This document shows, one piece after another, positions 9,371-20,522 of a DNA stretch of 64,000 nucleotides; the stretch's first letter is position 1; each line of letters opens with the position of its first letter. Source of the DNA: Planctomycetota bacterium (lineage in GTDB: Bacteria > Planctomycetota > UBA1135 > UBA2386); assembly GCA_020849665.1 (NCBI GenBank), contig JADLFX010000034.1, positions 40,493-104,492 on the forward strand, given 5' to 3'. A model generated the notes under the pieces. That model was not told where the DNA came from and did not search any database. It was given only the letters and a program-made list of their open reading frames with translations. The position numbers were made by a program, and so were the translations under genes.

Positions 9371-9392
9371 GGGTCCGTCCCCCGGCGGACCC
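9371..9392 (+). other. Hairpin in the dnaG-rpoD gap
   Basis: GGGTCCG (9371-9377) pairs perfectly with CGGACCC (9386-9392). A second GC-rich stem (CCGCCC with GGGCGG) lies just upstream around 9346-9363. Neither has a T run, so they look like rpoD leader structure or an RNA-processing site, not a terminator. A TAGACG hexamer at 9405-9410 lies 19 bases before the rpoD start. Confidence 0.4.
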
Positions 9393-9429
9393 GGTCTCCC
9401 CTCGTAGACGTTCCAGCCCCCACATTCGC

Positions 9430-11178
<1,749 letters not shown>

Positions 11179-11265
11179 GCGGCGGCCGCGTCCGGGTTGG
11201 CGGCGCTCTTGCCCGTGCTCGGAGCCCCGCTAGACTCCGCGGCTTCCGCCCCACCCCAGCCCCCC

Positions 11266-11970
11266 TTGCATCCGGACGTCCAGAAGCTCCTAGCGGTCCA
11301 GAACGTCGACCAGAAGGTCGCCAGCCTGCGCCGCGACCTCGACTCCGTGCTCGCCGAGACCGCTCGCCGCGAGAAGAAGATCGCCGACCTGCGCAAGACC
11401 TACGAGACGCGGCGCGGCGAGCTGCTGGCGGCGGAGCTGGAGGCGCGCCGCAACGAGAAGGCGATCCAGGCCGCCGACGACGAGGTGAAGAAGCTCGACA
11501 CGCGCCTCAACACCGTGAAGAACAACGCGGAGTACCAGGCGATCCTGTTCCAGATCGAGGCGGTGAAGAAGGAGCGCGGGCAGCTGGAGGAGGCGGGCCT
11601 GCAGGGCATGGAGAACCTCGACAAGCTGCGCGCGGGCATCGATCAGGCGTCGCGCCTGCTCGCCGAGGAGGAGAAGACCTTCCGCGAGTTCCAGAAGGAG
11701 GCGGAGCGGCTCAAGAGCGAGCGCGAGGCGGACATCGCGAAGGTGCGCGCGGGACGCCAGGACCTGACCAAGGATCTGCCGAAGGAACTTCTGGCGCGCT
11801 ACGAGCGCCTCTTCCAGCACCGGGACAGCCTCGCGGTATGCGCGGTCGAGGGCCAGATCTGCCAGGGCTGCTACACCAACGTGCCGGTCAACGACGTCGC
11901 GCGCCTGATGGGCAAGTCGGCGGTCGTGGTGTGCGGCTCCTGCCAGCGCATCCTCTACCTCGCGCACTGA
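11266..11970 (+). CDS. Coiled-coil protein with C-terminal zinc ribbon (C4-type, DUF164-like)
   Basis: 234 residues from TTG 11266; another TTG at 11197 would add 23 residues of low-quality sequence. The start is supported by the family-like opening 'HPDVQKLLAVQNVDQKV'. Residues about 10-175 form a long charged coiled coil, and the end carries two CxxC pairs, 'CQGC' and 'CGSC', about 30 residues apart, forming a zinc ribbon. Proteins of this shape are common and lack a firmly established role; nucleic-acid or ribosome-linked work is often suggested. A TAGACT hexamer at 11231-11236 could be the -10 element. It lies between rpoD and selB. Confidence 0.85.
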   Translation: MHPDVQKLLAVQNVDQKVASLRRDLDSVLAETARREKKIADLRKTYETRRGELLAAELEARRNEKAIQAADDEVKKLDTRLNTVKNNAEYQAILFQIEAVKKERGQLEEAGLQGMENLDKLRAGIDQASRLLAEEEKTFREFQKEAERLKSEREADIAKVRAGRQDLTKDLPKELLARYERLFQHRDSLAVCAVEGQICQGCYTNVPVNDVARLMGKSAVVVCGSCQRILYLAH

Positions 11971-11998
11971 CCTCTGGGCCGCGGGCCGGGCGGGACGC

Positions 11999-13978
11999 AT
12001 GGCTGGACGCGACAACAACCGGGTGATCCACGCGGTGGTGGCGGGCACCGCCGGCCACATCGACCACGGCAAGAGCAGCCTCGTGCGCGCGCTCACCGGA
12101 GTCGACCCGGACCGGCTCAAGGAGGAGAAGGAGCGCGGCATGACCATCGACCTGGGCTTCGCGCCGCTGGCGCTGGCCGATGGCCGGTGGATGGGCATCG
12201 TCGACGTGCCGGGCCACGAGCGCTTCGTCCGCAACATGGTGGCGGGCTGCACGGCGCTCGACCTGGCCATGCTCGTGGTCGCGGCCGACGACGGCGTGAT
12301 GCCGCAGACCATCGAGCACATCGACATCCTCGACCTGCTGGGCGTGCGCCGCGGGCTCGTGGCGCTCACCAAGATCGACATGGTGGATGCGGAGACCGCC
12401 GCCATGGCCGAGGCCGACGTGCGCGAGCACCTCAAGGGAACCTCGCTGGAGGGCTTCGACATCGTGCGCGTGAGCACCGTCACCGGCGAGGGGATGGAGA
12501 CGTTCCGGGCCCGGCTGGGCGCGATCGCGATGGCCACGCCGGCGCGCTCGCACGACGGGGCATTCCGGATGGCCATCCAGCGCGTGTTCGTGCTCAAGGG
12601 CATCGGCACGGTCGTGACCGGCATTCCGGTGTCCGGGTCGATCGGCCTGGGCGAGGAGGTCGAGTTCCTGCCAGGCGGCACGCGCGCCAAGGTGCGTGCG
12701 ATCCAGGCCTACGGCGGCCCGATCCAGCGTGCCGTGGCCGGGCACAGCACGGCACTCTCCGTGCCCGACGCGAAGGAGCAGGGCCTGCACCGTGGCATGG
12801 TCGCGGCCGAGCCGGGGCGCTACGTGGCCGGACGGGTGGTGGACCTGGCCCTGCGGGTGCCACCGCGGGCACGGCCCCTGCAGCACCGCATGTCGGTGCG
12901 CTTCCATTGCGGGACGGTGGAGATGCAGGGCGAGGTGCTCCTGCTCGACCGTGACCGGGCCGAACCCGGCAGCGAAGTGGTGGCGCGCGTCGAACTCGCC
13001 GAGCCGGTGTGCTGCGTGGCCGGCGATCCGTTCCTGTTGCGCCTGCAGACTCCCGTGCTCACCCTCGGCGGCGGTCGGGTGCTGCGCTGTGTGGAGCAGG
13101 TGCCGGGGCGATACCGCCGCGCCGCGTTGGCGGCAGAGCTGGCGCGCCTGCGCGCGGCCGCGGGCGACGTGGCCGGGCGGTTGCGCGAGGAAGTGGTGCA
13201 GGCGGGCGGAGCCGGCCGGACCCTTGCGGAGCTGGCCGGCAGCCTCGGACTCGACACCACGCAGGTGCTGCAGCTGGCCGGCGCCGACGGCGAGCTCTTC
13301 GTGCACGCGCGGCAGGCCCGGGTGTTCCCGCGGCCGACGCTCGCCCATGGCCGCGCCGAGCTCTTCGCCGCGGTGGAGCGCATGCTGCGCGACCGGCCGC
13401 TGCAGGCCTCGATCGCGCGCTCGGCGCTGCAGCCGAGCCGGACCCTGCCGGCGTCCCTGCTGGCACTGGTGCTCGACGAGCTGCACAAGGAAGGCCGGAT
13501 CCGCTCCACCGGGAACGGCCGCCTGCTCTTCCTGGACCGGCTCAAGCCGCTGCCGCAGGCCGAGCAGGCCAACCTGAACCGGCTGGTGAAGGCCTGCGAG
13601 ACCGCCGGATTCCGGCCGCCCACCCTCGGCGAGCTCGCCCAGGCCCTGCACCTCGCCGAGACCTCGGTGCAAGGGCTGGTGCCGCGTGCCATCGACGAGG
13701 GCCTGGTGGAGGCCGTGGGCGAGCATTTCTACGCGGGGACCACGGTGGCCAGGGTGTTGCGGCTGATCCACGCCAACTGCGTGCGCCACGGGGGCGAACT
13801 CGACATCCCCGAGCTCCGGGACGGCATCGGGACGTCGCGCAAGTACCTCATCCCGCTCCTGGAGCACGTGGACGCGCTCGGCATGACCCGACTGCGCGGC
13901 GGTGTGCGCATCCTGCTCGCGTCCTCGCCCCTGGCGCAGGAGATCTCCGCCGAACTCGGCGCTGCCGGCGGCGGCTGA
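11999..13978 (+). CDS. selB: Selenocysteine-specific translation elongation factor
   Basis: 659 residues. SelB carries Sec-tRNA to ribosomes paused at a UGA marked by a SECIS hairpin. The GTPase domain has G1 'AGHIDHGKSS' (residues 18-27), the G2 region 'GMTIDLGF', G3 'DVPGHE' and G4 'TKID'. Domains II and III follow (to about 350), then a long C-terminal part with winged-helix repeats that bind SECIS RNA, ending in 'IGTSRKYLIPLLEHVDALGMTRL', typical of the last WHD. SelB is separated from EF-Tu by this C-terminal extension. selA, selD and tRNA-Sec are not nearby, and I found no selenoprotein candidate in the window. Confidence 0.93.
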   Translation: MAGRDNNRVIHAVVAGTAGHIDHGKSSLVRALTGVDPDRLKEEKERGMTIDLGFAPLALADGRWMGIVDVPGHERFVRNMVAGCTALDLAMLVVAADDGVMPQTIEHIDILDLLGVRRGLVALTKIDMVDAETAAMAEADVREHLKGTSLEGFDIVRVSTVTGEGMETFRARLGAIAMATPARSHDGAFRMAIQRVFVLKGIGTVVTGIPVSGSIGLGEEVEFLPGGTRAKVRAIQAYGGPIQRAVAGHSTALSVPDAKEQGLHRGMVAAEPGRYVAGRVVDLALRVPPRARPLQHRMSVRFHCGTVEMQGEVLLLDRDRAEPGSEVVARVELAEPVCCVAGDPFLLRLQTPVLTLGGGRVLRCVEQVPGRYRRAALAAELARLRAAAGDVAGRLREEVVQAGGAGRTLAELAGSLGLDTTQVLQLAGADGELFVHARQARVFPRPTLAHGRAELFAAVERMLRDRPLQASIARSALQPSRTLPASLLALVLDELHKEGRIRSTGNGRLLFLDRLKPLPQAEQANLNRLVKACETAGFRPPTLGELAQALHLAETSVQGLVPRAIDEGLVEAVGEHFYAGTTVARVLRLIHANCVRHGGELDIPELRDGIGTSRKYLIPLLEHVDALGMTRLRGGVRILLASSPLAQEISAELGAAGGG

Positions 13979-14038
13979 GCGGCCGAGTGCGGCGGCCCGA
14001 CACCCGACCGGACCGGGTGCGCGGTGCTCCCGTCCCGG

Positions 14039-14067
14039 AACGAGACGCGGGCACGGGCCGTCTCGTT
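14039..14067 (+). terminator. Stem-loop after selB, no T run
   Basis: AACGAGACG (14039-14047) and CGTCTCGTT (14059-14067) are exact inverted repeats separated by 11 bases, 61 bases after the selB stop. There is no downstream T tract, so it may be a Rho-independent-like pause, a 3'-end stabiliser, or chance. Confidence 0.35.
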
Positions 14068-14221
14068 GCGGGCGCCGGAGTGGAACGCCCGCCGGCAGGG
14101 GTGCGGGCTCGGCACGAGCCGCGCCACCAGGGCCGGGGAACCCGGCCGCGCGAGCCGCGATCAACCTGCCCTGCCCAGGCAGCCGATAGCGAAGGGGCAC
14201 CGATCCGGCAGGGAGAAGGAC

Positions 14222-16045
14222 ATGACCGAACCGAGCCACGACCGCGACGACGAACTGCGTTTCGACGACGACGATCTCTTCGTCCTTGACGAAGCGGAGG
14301 GCGGCGATGCCAACGCACGAACCCCGGGCCGGACGGGCGCTCCTGCGGGAACGCCCCGTGGCGACACCAGCGCCGAGGAGGACGGCGTCCTCTTCGAGCC
14401 GACGCAGGGCAGTGGCACGGGCTTCGCCAACGAAGGCCCGCCGTTCAACGAGAAGGGCAAGTCCTCGTGGGCCGGAGGCGCCATGAGCGCCGAGGACATC
14501 GGCATCGAGACCGGCGGCGAGGAACGTCCCGGCGCCGCGCCGGAGCCGGGCCCGGACGACGTGCACGAGATCGAGCTGAGCGAGGGTGACTTCGCGGTGG
14601 AAGACGAGGACGGCGCAGCCGAGACCGGTGCGCCCGGCGAGTCGCTGGAGTCCGACGAGCCCGCCGCGGACCAGGAGATCAGCGCCGAGGGCGAGGAACT
14701 CCGCCTGCGCGAGGACACCGGCGCGGCCGAGGAGCCGGTCGCGGCCAGCGCTGGCGAGGAATCGGCGGAGGATGCGCAGGCCGGCGAGTCGGTCGAGTTC
14801 GCCGACGGCGGCGAGGCCGCGCCCGCGGACGACTGGGCCCCCCTGCCCGAGGCCGGGCTCGAGGACGAGGCGGAAGGCGAGAGTGCGCCCGCCGACGAAG
14901 CGGTGGACGAGTCCGTCGCCGAGGAGCCCGAGCCGACCTTCGACGAGGTGGTCGAGGCGGAGCCGCAGCTGGAGACGGTGGGTGCGGTGCCCGAGGCCGG
15001 GCGCGTGCACCGGTTCCGCAGGTTCGTGGCGGCGGCCGCCGCCCTCGTGGTGCTGGGCGGCGGAGCAGGCGTCTACTTCCTCGCCCCGGAAATGGTCGGC
15101 CTCGGCGAGACCCCCGAGGTCAGTCAGCGCGCCGAGCTGAAGCGCCCGGAGCCGAAGGTCGACTGGTCGCCCAAGCCCCCGTCCAACCAGGGCACCGGCG
15201 AGACCGCCAGGCAGCCGGACCAGGGGGAACCCGGGCCCGGCCAGGGCACGGATACGACCCCGCCGGACCAGCGGCCGAATCCGGCAACCGTGGCGACCGG
15301 GCAGGCGCTGGCGCGCATGGTGCGCGGTCTGGGGCAGCTGCGGCTCGCCGGGCGGCGCGCAGGGGCCGGCCGCACGCAGGTGCGCCAGCCGGATCCCAGC
15401 CCGACACCGACGACGGACACCCCCGGGGTCGTGGTCCTGACTCCCGAGCAGGCCGGAGAACCGCTGCCGCTCAGCGACGACGTGGCCATGTCCGGTCGCG
15501 AGCGCGTCACGATGGAACGGCAGGCGCCGATCGTCTCGGGCCTGATGGCCGGCAGCCAGGCGTTCGCGCAGATGCGCAACAACGCGTTCTTCCTGGGCAC
15601 CGTCAAGCGGATCGACGACGCCAGCATCACGCTGCGCCTGGAGAAGGGCGAGGTCACGCTGGCGATGGGCGACCTGTCGCGTCTGGTCCCGCTGGGGACC
15701 GCGGAGTTCAACGAGCTCCGTTCCGCCAGCAAGGGGTTCGTGCGGCTCACCAACCGCAACCGCATCGTCGGCAGCATCCTCGGCTCCGTGCAGGACGACC
15801 ACGTGATCGTGGACATCCAGAGCAACCGCGTGCTGATCCCGCGCCACGAGATCGAGGAGATCGGCAACGTGGGGCAGGCCAACCTCGCGTTCCCCGAGGA
15901 GGACGATGGCTGGCTGCAGAAGCTCGTGGAGCGGCGGATGCTCGAGCGCTCCGAGGAGAAGAGCAAGAAGGGCGGGGACAAGGACGCCCCCAAGTCCAAG
16001 CTGAAGATGCCGGCCGAGGAAGCCGCCCGCCCGGACGGGCGCTGA
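14222..16045 (+). CDS. Large acidic single-pass membrane protein, C-terminal tandem beta repeats
   Basis: 607 residues with no recognised family. Residues 1-255 are highly acidic and low complexity, rich in Glu, Asp, Ala and Gly. A basic 'HRFRRF' precedes one transmembrane segment (about 266-288). The far side has a Pro/Gln-rich linker (about 295-420) and a C-terminal domain with two similar blocks, 'GTVKRIDDASITLRLEKGE' (about 458-477) and 'GSILGSVQDDHVIVDIQSN' (about 515-533). Each is followed by a 'xxDLSRL/xxEIEEI' turn, suggesting tandem small beta barrels. The end is Lys/Glu-rich. ATG 14222 has the purine-rich GGAGAAGGA just upstream. The topology is probably acidic part in, barrels out. 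Confidence 0.78.
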   Translation: MTEPSHDRDDELRFDDDDLFVLDEAEGGDANARTPGRTGAPAGTPRGDTSAEEDGVLFEPTQGSGTGFANEGPPFNEKGKSSWAGGAMSAEDIGIETGGEERPGAAPEPGPDDVHEIELSEGDFAVEDEDGAAETGAPGESLESDEPAADQEISAEGEELRLREDTGAAEEPVAASAGEESAEDAQAGESVEFADGGEAAPADDWAPLPEAGLEDEAEGESAPADEAVDESVAEEPEPTFDEVVEAEPQLETVGAVPEAGRVHRFRRFVAAAAALVVLGGGAGVYFLAPEMVGLGETPEVSQRAELKRPEPKVDWSPKPPSNQGTGETARQPDQGEPGPGQGTDTTPPDQRPNPATVATGQALARMVRGLGQLRLAGRRAGAGRTQVRQPDPSPTPTTDTPGVVVLTPEQAGEPLPLSDDVAMSGRERVTMERQAPIVSGLMAGSQAFAQMRNNAFFLGTVKRIDDASITLRLEKGEVTLAMGDLSRLVPLGTAEFNELRSASKGFVRLTNRNRIVGSILGSVQDDHVIVDIQSNRVLIPRHEIEEIGNVGQANLAFPEEDDGWLQKLVERRMLERSEEKSKKGGDKDAPKSKLKMPAEEAARPDGR

Positions 16046-16116
16046 GCGCAGACCGGGCACGACCCCGGCACGATCCTCCCGCCGGGACGTGGCCCGCACG
16101 CCGGCAGGGGCGCCGC

Positions 16117-16122
16117 TATGCT
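16117..16122 (+). promoter_or_regulatory. Possible -10 element of a nearly leaderless transcript
   Basis: TATGCT ends only 9 bases before the ATG of the HEAT/VWA gene, and that start has no AGGAGG-like sequence. If used, transcription would begin within a few bases of the ATG. No -35 hexamer is evident. Confidence 0.4.
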
Positions 16123-16131
16123 GGGGCCGCG

Positions 16132-17727
16132 ATGCGTGCGAACCCCTGCCGGCCCCTGCGGGCCCTCTTCCTGCTCCTGGCCACCCTGCTCGGCGGCGGC
16201 TTCCTCGCCGCCCAGGACGACGAGGCGAAGCTCGAGGCCCTGAAGGAGTTCCGCAAGTACTTCCCCACCTACCGGGAGGTCGCTCAGCAGCGGGAGGCGG
16301 TGTTCGCGCTGAAAGGCCAGGAGACCGTGGATGCGGCCCAGGAGCTCGTGCGGCTCCTCGAGCACCGTGTGCCCGAGGTGCGCGAGGCCGTCCTCGAGGT
16401 GCTGGGCACGTACAGCGACCCGCGCACCTTCGCGCCGTTCCTGGCCGAACTGCCCAAGGAGAAGAACGCCGCGCGGCGCGCCAACCTGGTCGAGGTCTTC
16501 GCGCGTGCCAAGGTGAAGGAGGCGCTGCCGCTGCTCCGGGCCTTCGCGTCCGACAAGAACGTGGATGCGGCCACCAAGCACCAGGTGGCGCGCGCCCTGC
16601 AGGTGCTCGGCACGAGCACCGACGTGGACACCCGCGAGGCCCTGGCGGCGCTGCTGGCCCACGCCGACCCGATGGTCCGGGTCGCCGCGGTCGACACCAC
16701 CGGGAGCCTGCGCGTGAAGGAACTGGGCGAGGCCCTCGTCCCCTTGCTCGACGACGCGACCTGGCAGGTGCAGGCGTCGGCGATCCAGGCCGTGGCGAAG
16801 ATCCGGGTGCAGAGCGCCATCGACCCCCTCATCGCGATCATGAAGAAGGGCGGACGCCTGCAGCAGGATGCCGGCGTGGCCCTGGAGCGGATCACGGCCC
16901 TGGAGTTCGGCTTCGACACCGCCGCGTGGGAGCAGCAGGTCGCCAAGCTGAAGTCGCTGGGCTGGCGCATCCCGACCGACGAGGAGCTCGAGAAGGCGGC
17001 ACAGGCCAAGGCGGTGAGCGACAAGCGCTACGGCCGGACACCCGCGCCGGGGGCCGCGCAGTTCGCGCAGATCCAGACCACGTCCACGCAGATCCTCTTC
17101 ATCATCGACATCTCCGGCTCGATGGAAGACCTCGTGGTGGAACGCGAGAAGTTCCAGGGCTACGACGACTACTCCAAGTTCGCGATCGTCCGCACCGAGC
17201 TGCTGCGTGCGATCGACTCTCTGCAGCCGAACTCGAACTTCAACATCGTGGCGTTCGCCACCGAGCTGCATCCCTGGAAGAAGACGCTGGTGCCGGCCAA
17301 CGTGATCAACAAGGACGCCGCCCGCTCGTGGGTCCGGCGGCTGAAGCCGCTGGGCGGCAAGGAGTCGCAGGAGCTGGCCCAGGCGGGCCTGACCGCCTCC
17401 GCCAACATCGGGGCCGGCAAGACCAACACCTACACGGCGCTGCTGAGCGCGTTCGGCGTGGATCCCGACAAGGCGCCGAGCGGTCCGAGCACGGGCGGGC
17501 AGAGCGTCGCCGCCCGCAACCGGCTGGACACCGTGTACTTCCTCAGCGACGGCCGACCCAGCACGGGCAAGCTCGTGGACACCGGCGAGATCCTGAAGGC
17601 GATCACGGAGCTGAACCGGAGCTACAAGATGGTCATCCACACGATCGCCATCGGCGAGTTCCAGAAGGAGTTCCTCAAGGACCTCGCCGCGCACAACGGC
17701 GGCGTGTTCGTGGACCTGGGGCGCTGA
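16132..17727 (+). CDS. Secreted HEAT-repeat and von Willebrand factor A domain protein
   Basis: 531 residues. A Sec signal peptide (about 1-26, ending '...LAAQ') leads into HEAT-like helical repeats (about 45-260) with recurring 'VREAVLEVLG' and 'VRVAAVDTTG' patterns. A VWA domain follows (about 320-525) with a complete MIDAS start 'FIIDISGSM', and later 'FLSDGRP' supplying the further metal-site aspartate region. Such proteins usually mediate metal-dependent protein contacts outside the cytoplasm. The HEAT plus VWA combination suggests an extracytoplasmic scaffold. It ends the long + strand run and faces the MFS gene. Confidence 0.88.
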   Translation: MRANPCRPLRALFLLLATLLGGGFLAAQDDEAKLEALKEFRKYFPTYREVAQQREAVFALKGQETVDAAQELVRLLEHRVPEVREAVLEVLGTYSDPRTFAPFLAELPKEKNAARRANLVEVFARAKVKEALPLLRAFASDKNVDAATKHQVARALQVLGTSTDVDTREALAALLAHADPMVRVAAVDTTGSLRVKELGEALVPLLDDATWQVQASAIQAVAKIRVQSAIDPLIAIMKKGGRLQQDAGVALERITALEFGFDTAAWEQQVAKLKSLGWRIPTDEELEKAAQAKAVSDKRYGRTPAPGAAQFAQIQTTSTQILFIIDISGSMEDLVVEREKFQGYDDYSKFAIVRTELLRAIDSLQPNSNFNIVAFATELHPWKKTLVPANVINKDAARSWVRRLKPLGGKESQELAQAGLTASANIGAGKTNTYTALLSAFGVDPDKAPSGPSTGGQSVAARNRLDTVYFLSDGRPSTGKLVDTGEILKAITELNRSYKMVIHTIAIGEFQKEFLKDLAAHNGGVFVDLGR

Positions 17728-17766
17728 TCCTCGGCCGCGGCTCGCCGTGATCCCCGGCGGGCCAGC

Positions 17767-18912
17767 TCAGGAGTCGCGGGGGGCGCGCGCGAGCACCAGG
17801 ATCGTCGCCACGGTGCCGGCACAGGCTGCCGCGAGGTAGGCGGCCGAGATGCCGTGGCTCTGGTGCAGGGCGCCGAGGAGCGGGAAGGTCGCCGCGAACA
17901 CGCCGCGCCCGAGGAACGAGACCAGGGAGAGCACCGTGGCGCGCACCTCCTGGCGGATCCGGCGCTGGGTGAAGTCCTGGACCAGGGCCCAGTGCAGGCC
18001 GAAGGGCACCTGGTGCAGGAACAGGAGCGGCAGGGCCAGCAGGTTCACGTGCAGGCTGAGCAGCGCCAGGGAGCCGGAGAGGAGCAGCGGCATCATCCAC
18101 AGGACGGCGACGAACCCGAGCCTGCGGACCAGCCAGGGCGCGAGGCGGCTGCATGGGGCCGCCGCCAGGTTGAGGAGCGCGAAGAGCGTGCCCACGAGGA
18201 GCGGGTGCATCTCCTGGGCGGCTTCCAGATACGGCTGGTAGGTGTGGAAGCAGTAGCGCAGCAGCCAGAACACGACGCAGTAGTACGCCCCGATCCACAG
18301 CACCTGGGGCTGCAGCAGGTCGCGCACCGCTGCCGTCAGGAGTGGGTGCCGCGCGCCCGTGGCGGGCATCGCCGGCTCGCGCAACGTCGCGGCCACGGCC
18401 GCCGAGAGCAGGTGCAGTCCGATGCTCAGGCCGATCGCCGCCACGATGCCCAGGCACCACACGACCACCCCGCCGAGCAGGAAGGCCAGCGCGGTTCCGG
18501 CGAGACGCAGGGCGTGCATGCGCGATTCCTCGCCGAGGAACTCCCGTTCCCGGCCGTCGGCGGCCAGGGTCGCGTAGAGCAGGGCCGTGGGCGGGCCGGA
18601 GAGGATCGCCTGCCCGAGGCCGACCACCGCCTGGCCGAGGCAGAAGGTGGTGAACTCGGTCCCGAGCGCGAAGAGGCCGAAGCCGGCGGCGAGGACCAGT
18701 TCACCGACGACCAGGGCCTGCCGGCGGCCGAAGCGGTCCGCCAGCAGCCCCGTGGGCACGTCGGCGAACATGGTCGCCAGGTAGTAGATCGTGACGCTCT
18801 GCGCGTACTCCGCGAGGCCGACGCCGTGGGCCCGGAAGTGGAAGTAGAGGAACGGGACGCACGCGAACGGGTGGGTCAGCGCGGCATGGATCCTGAGGCG
18901 GGCGAGAGGCAT
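17767..18912 (-). CDS. Major facilitator superfamily transporter
   Basis: 381 residues and mostly hydrophobic, with about 10-12 membrane segments. The MFS A-motif loop between TM2 and TM3 is visible as 'GLLADRFGRRQAL'. The second half begins after a charged central loop ('LREPAMPATGARHP'). MFS proteins move small molecules by gradient-driven exchange or symport; the substrate is not predictable here. ATG at 18912 starts just before the first helix; an in-frame upstream ATG at 19026 would add an unlikely Arg/Pro-rich 38 residues. It converges on the HEAT/VWA gene. Confidence 0.87.
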   Translation of the reverse strand: MPLARLRIHAALTHPFACVPFLYFHFRAHGVGLAEYAQSVTIYYLATMFADVPTGLLADRFGRRQALVVGELVLAAGFGLFALGTEFTTFCLGQAVVGLGQAILSGPPTALLYATLAADGREREFLGEESRMHALRLAGTALAFLLGGVVVWCLGIVAAIGLSIGLHLLSAAVAATLREPAMPATGARHPLLTAAVRDLLQPQVLWIGAYYCVVFWLLRYCFHTYQPYLEAAQEMHPLLVGTLFALLNLAAAPCSRLAPWLVRRLGFVAVLWMMPLLLSGSLALLSLHVNLLALPLLFLHQVPFGLHWALVQDFTQRRIRQEVRATVLSLVSFLGRGVFAATFPLLGALHQSHGISAAYLAAACAGTVATILVLARAPRDS

Positions 18913-19094
18913 GCGTGCGGTGCCGTCCCCCGGGGCGCGAGGCCGGACTCGGTCCGCGCACGGTAGCGGCGCGGCAGGCAGGTGCACGCGTTGCGCGGGC
19001 GCCGGCGCGCCGCGCATGCGACGCACCGGCGGGCGCGCGGGTCAGGGACGCGGGTGCGCGAGGCAACCGCGTCCGGCCGCAGCGGCAGGGCGCC

Positions 19095-20522
19095 TCAGGG
19101 GGCGATCCCGAACCACATGCCGCGCGAAGCCGAGATCTGGCCGCCGGCGCCGACCGCGACGATCTGTGCGTAGAGCTTCTGGTTGGCCAGTCCCGCCTGG
19201 TTGGGGATCGGCAGGGGGAGCGCGGCCTTCCCGTTCGCATCGGCGCTGCCGTTGATCAGGACGACGTTGCTGAGGTCGACGTGCACCGTGATGCCCGCGA
19301 CCTGCAGGTTGCCCTGCCCGCCCGAGAAGATCATCAGCCACGACCCGTTCGCGGGCAGGCCGGTCATCTCCAGCCGGCACGCGTTCGCGTTCACGCGCGG
19401 CGGCGCGCCGTCGAAGCTGGCGCGGGGCACCGCGCCGCCGGCGCCCGCGGTGGGCAGGCCGTAGCGGTTCAGGTGGCCGACGTCGACCTGCAGGCAGAAG
19501 AGCCCGTTCTGCATGTCGCTGGCGTAGACCACGCCGGAGTCGGTCCAGGGATAGGCGCCCCACGCGCCGTTGTAGCTCCGCGTGGCGTTGGCCGAGGTGT
19601 CGTAGCGGCCCAGCAGGTCGATCTGGGTGGCGGCCCGGCTCACGTCCAGGACGTGGAGCCCGTCGGTGTAGTGCGCGACGTAGGCGACGCGGCCGATCCC
19701 GAACACGTTGTGCACGATCGCCGTGCTCACCAGGTACGACGCGAGCGGCGCCGGCGCGGCGGGGTTGGTGATGTCATACGCCTTCAGGTAGCCGGCGGAG
19801 TTCTCGTCGGTGGTCAGCATCAGGCGGTCGTCTTCCGTGACCCAGGCATTGTGGGTGAAGGCGCCGGGAGTCACCGTCGAGGAGATGGTGGTCAGACTCG
19901 CCGGGTTGGCGCTGTTGACGATCGTGAGGCGGCCGTTGTTGATCTCGGCGAGGTAGCCCTTGCCGCGCCGCCAGTAGCTGTCGTGCACGTAGGGAGTGGC
20001 GCGGGTGCCCAGGACCGAGGGACTGAGGGGGTTGGCCGCCGCATCCAGCACGACCATGCCCACCGGCGTGCCGTTGGCGTAGACCCGACCCGTGCCCGGG
20101 TCGACGCTGATCGAGTGGGTCCTGCTGAAGTTCGCCTGCAGGACATAGCCCGCGTCCACCGGGACGGCCGGATTGGTGAGGTCGAGGACCCGGATCCCCG
20201 AGTGGTTCTCGCTCACCGAGTACACGTACTGCTTGTAGCCGGTGATCTCGCGCCAGGTGCTGCTGGGCGCGGCGAACGCCGCAACCTCCACCGGGGCGCT
20301 CGGGTTGGTGCAGTCGACGATCCAGGTCGAGGTCCGTTCCCCGACCAACGCATACTCGCGGTAGGTGACCGGGTCGGTGTAACCCCATACACCGGCGTAC
20401 GCGGTGGTGGTGGGATTGCCGAGCGTGCGCTTCTTGCTGGAGAGGAGTGTGACGTTCTGGGCGTCCGCCGGGATGGCGGCAGCGGCCGCACAGAGTGCGA
20501 CCAGGGAGAGCATGCGGTGCAT
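19095..20522 (-). CDS. Secreted choice-of-anchor-B / LVIVD-type beta-propeller protein (copy 1)
   Basis: 475 residues with a signal peptide ending near 'IPADA' (about residue 20). The body repeats the LVIVD-like pattern: 'WIVDCTNPSAPVEVA', 'IRVLDLTNPAVPV', 'LKAYDITNPAAPAPL' and 'LHVLDVS', typical of choice-of-anchor-B proteins predicted to fold as beta propellers. The C-terminal ~110 residues form a separate beta-rich domain ending 'ASRGMWFGIAP'. The leader before the ATG is CT-rich with no Shine-Dalgarno. It is a tandem paralogue of the next gene on the same strand, 147 bases away. Confidence 0.85.
   Translation of the reverse strand: MHRMLSLVALCAAAAAIPADAQNVTLLSSKKRTLGNPTTTAYAGVWGYTDPVTYREYALVGERTSTWIVDCTNPSAPVEVAAFAAPSSTWREITGYKQYVYSVSENHSGIRVLDLTNPAVPVDAGYVLQANFSRTHSISVDPGTGRVYANGTPVGMVVLDAAANPLSPSVLGTRATPYVHDSYWRRGKGYLAEINNGRLTIVNSANPASLTTISSTVTPGAFTHNAWVTEDDRLMLTTDENSAGYLKAYDITNPAAPAPLASYLVSTAIVHNVFGIGRVAYVAHYTDGLHVLDVSRAATQIDLLGRYDTSANATRSYNGAWGAYPWTDSGVVYASDMQNGLFCLQVDVGHLNRYGLPTAGAGGAVPRASFDGAPPRVNANACRLEMTGLPANGSWLMIFSGGQGNLQVAGITVHVDLSNVVLINGSADANGKAALPLPIPNQAGLANQKLYAQIVAVGAGGQISASRGMWFGIAP

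Noticed and set aside
11888..16099. A 1403-codon open frame on the - strand
   Set aside because: It runs antisense through selB and the acidic membrane protein, is rich in His, Arg, Ala and Leu with no motif, and is a by-product of high GC content.
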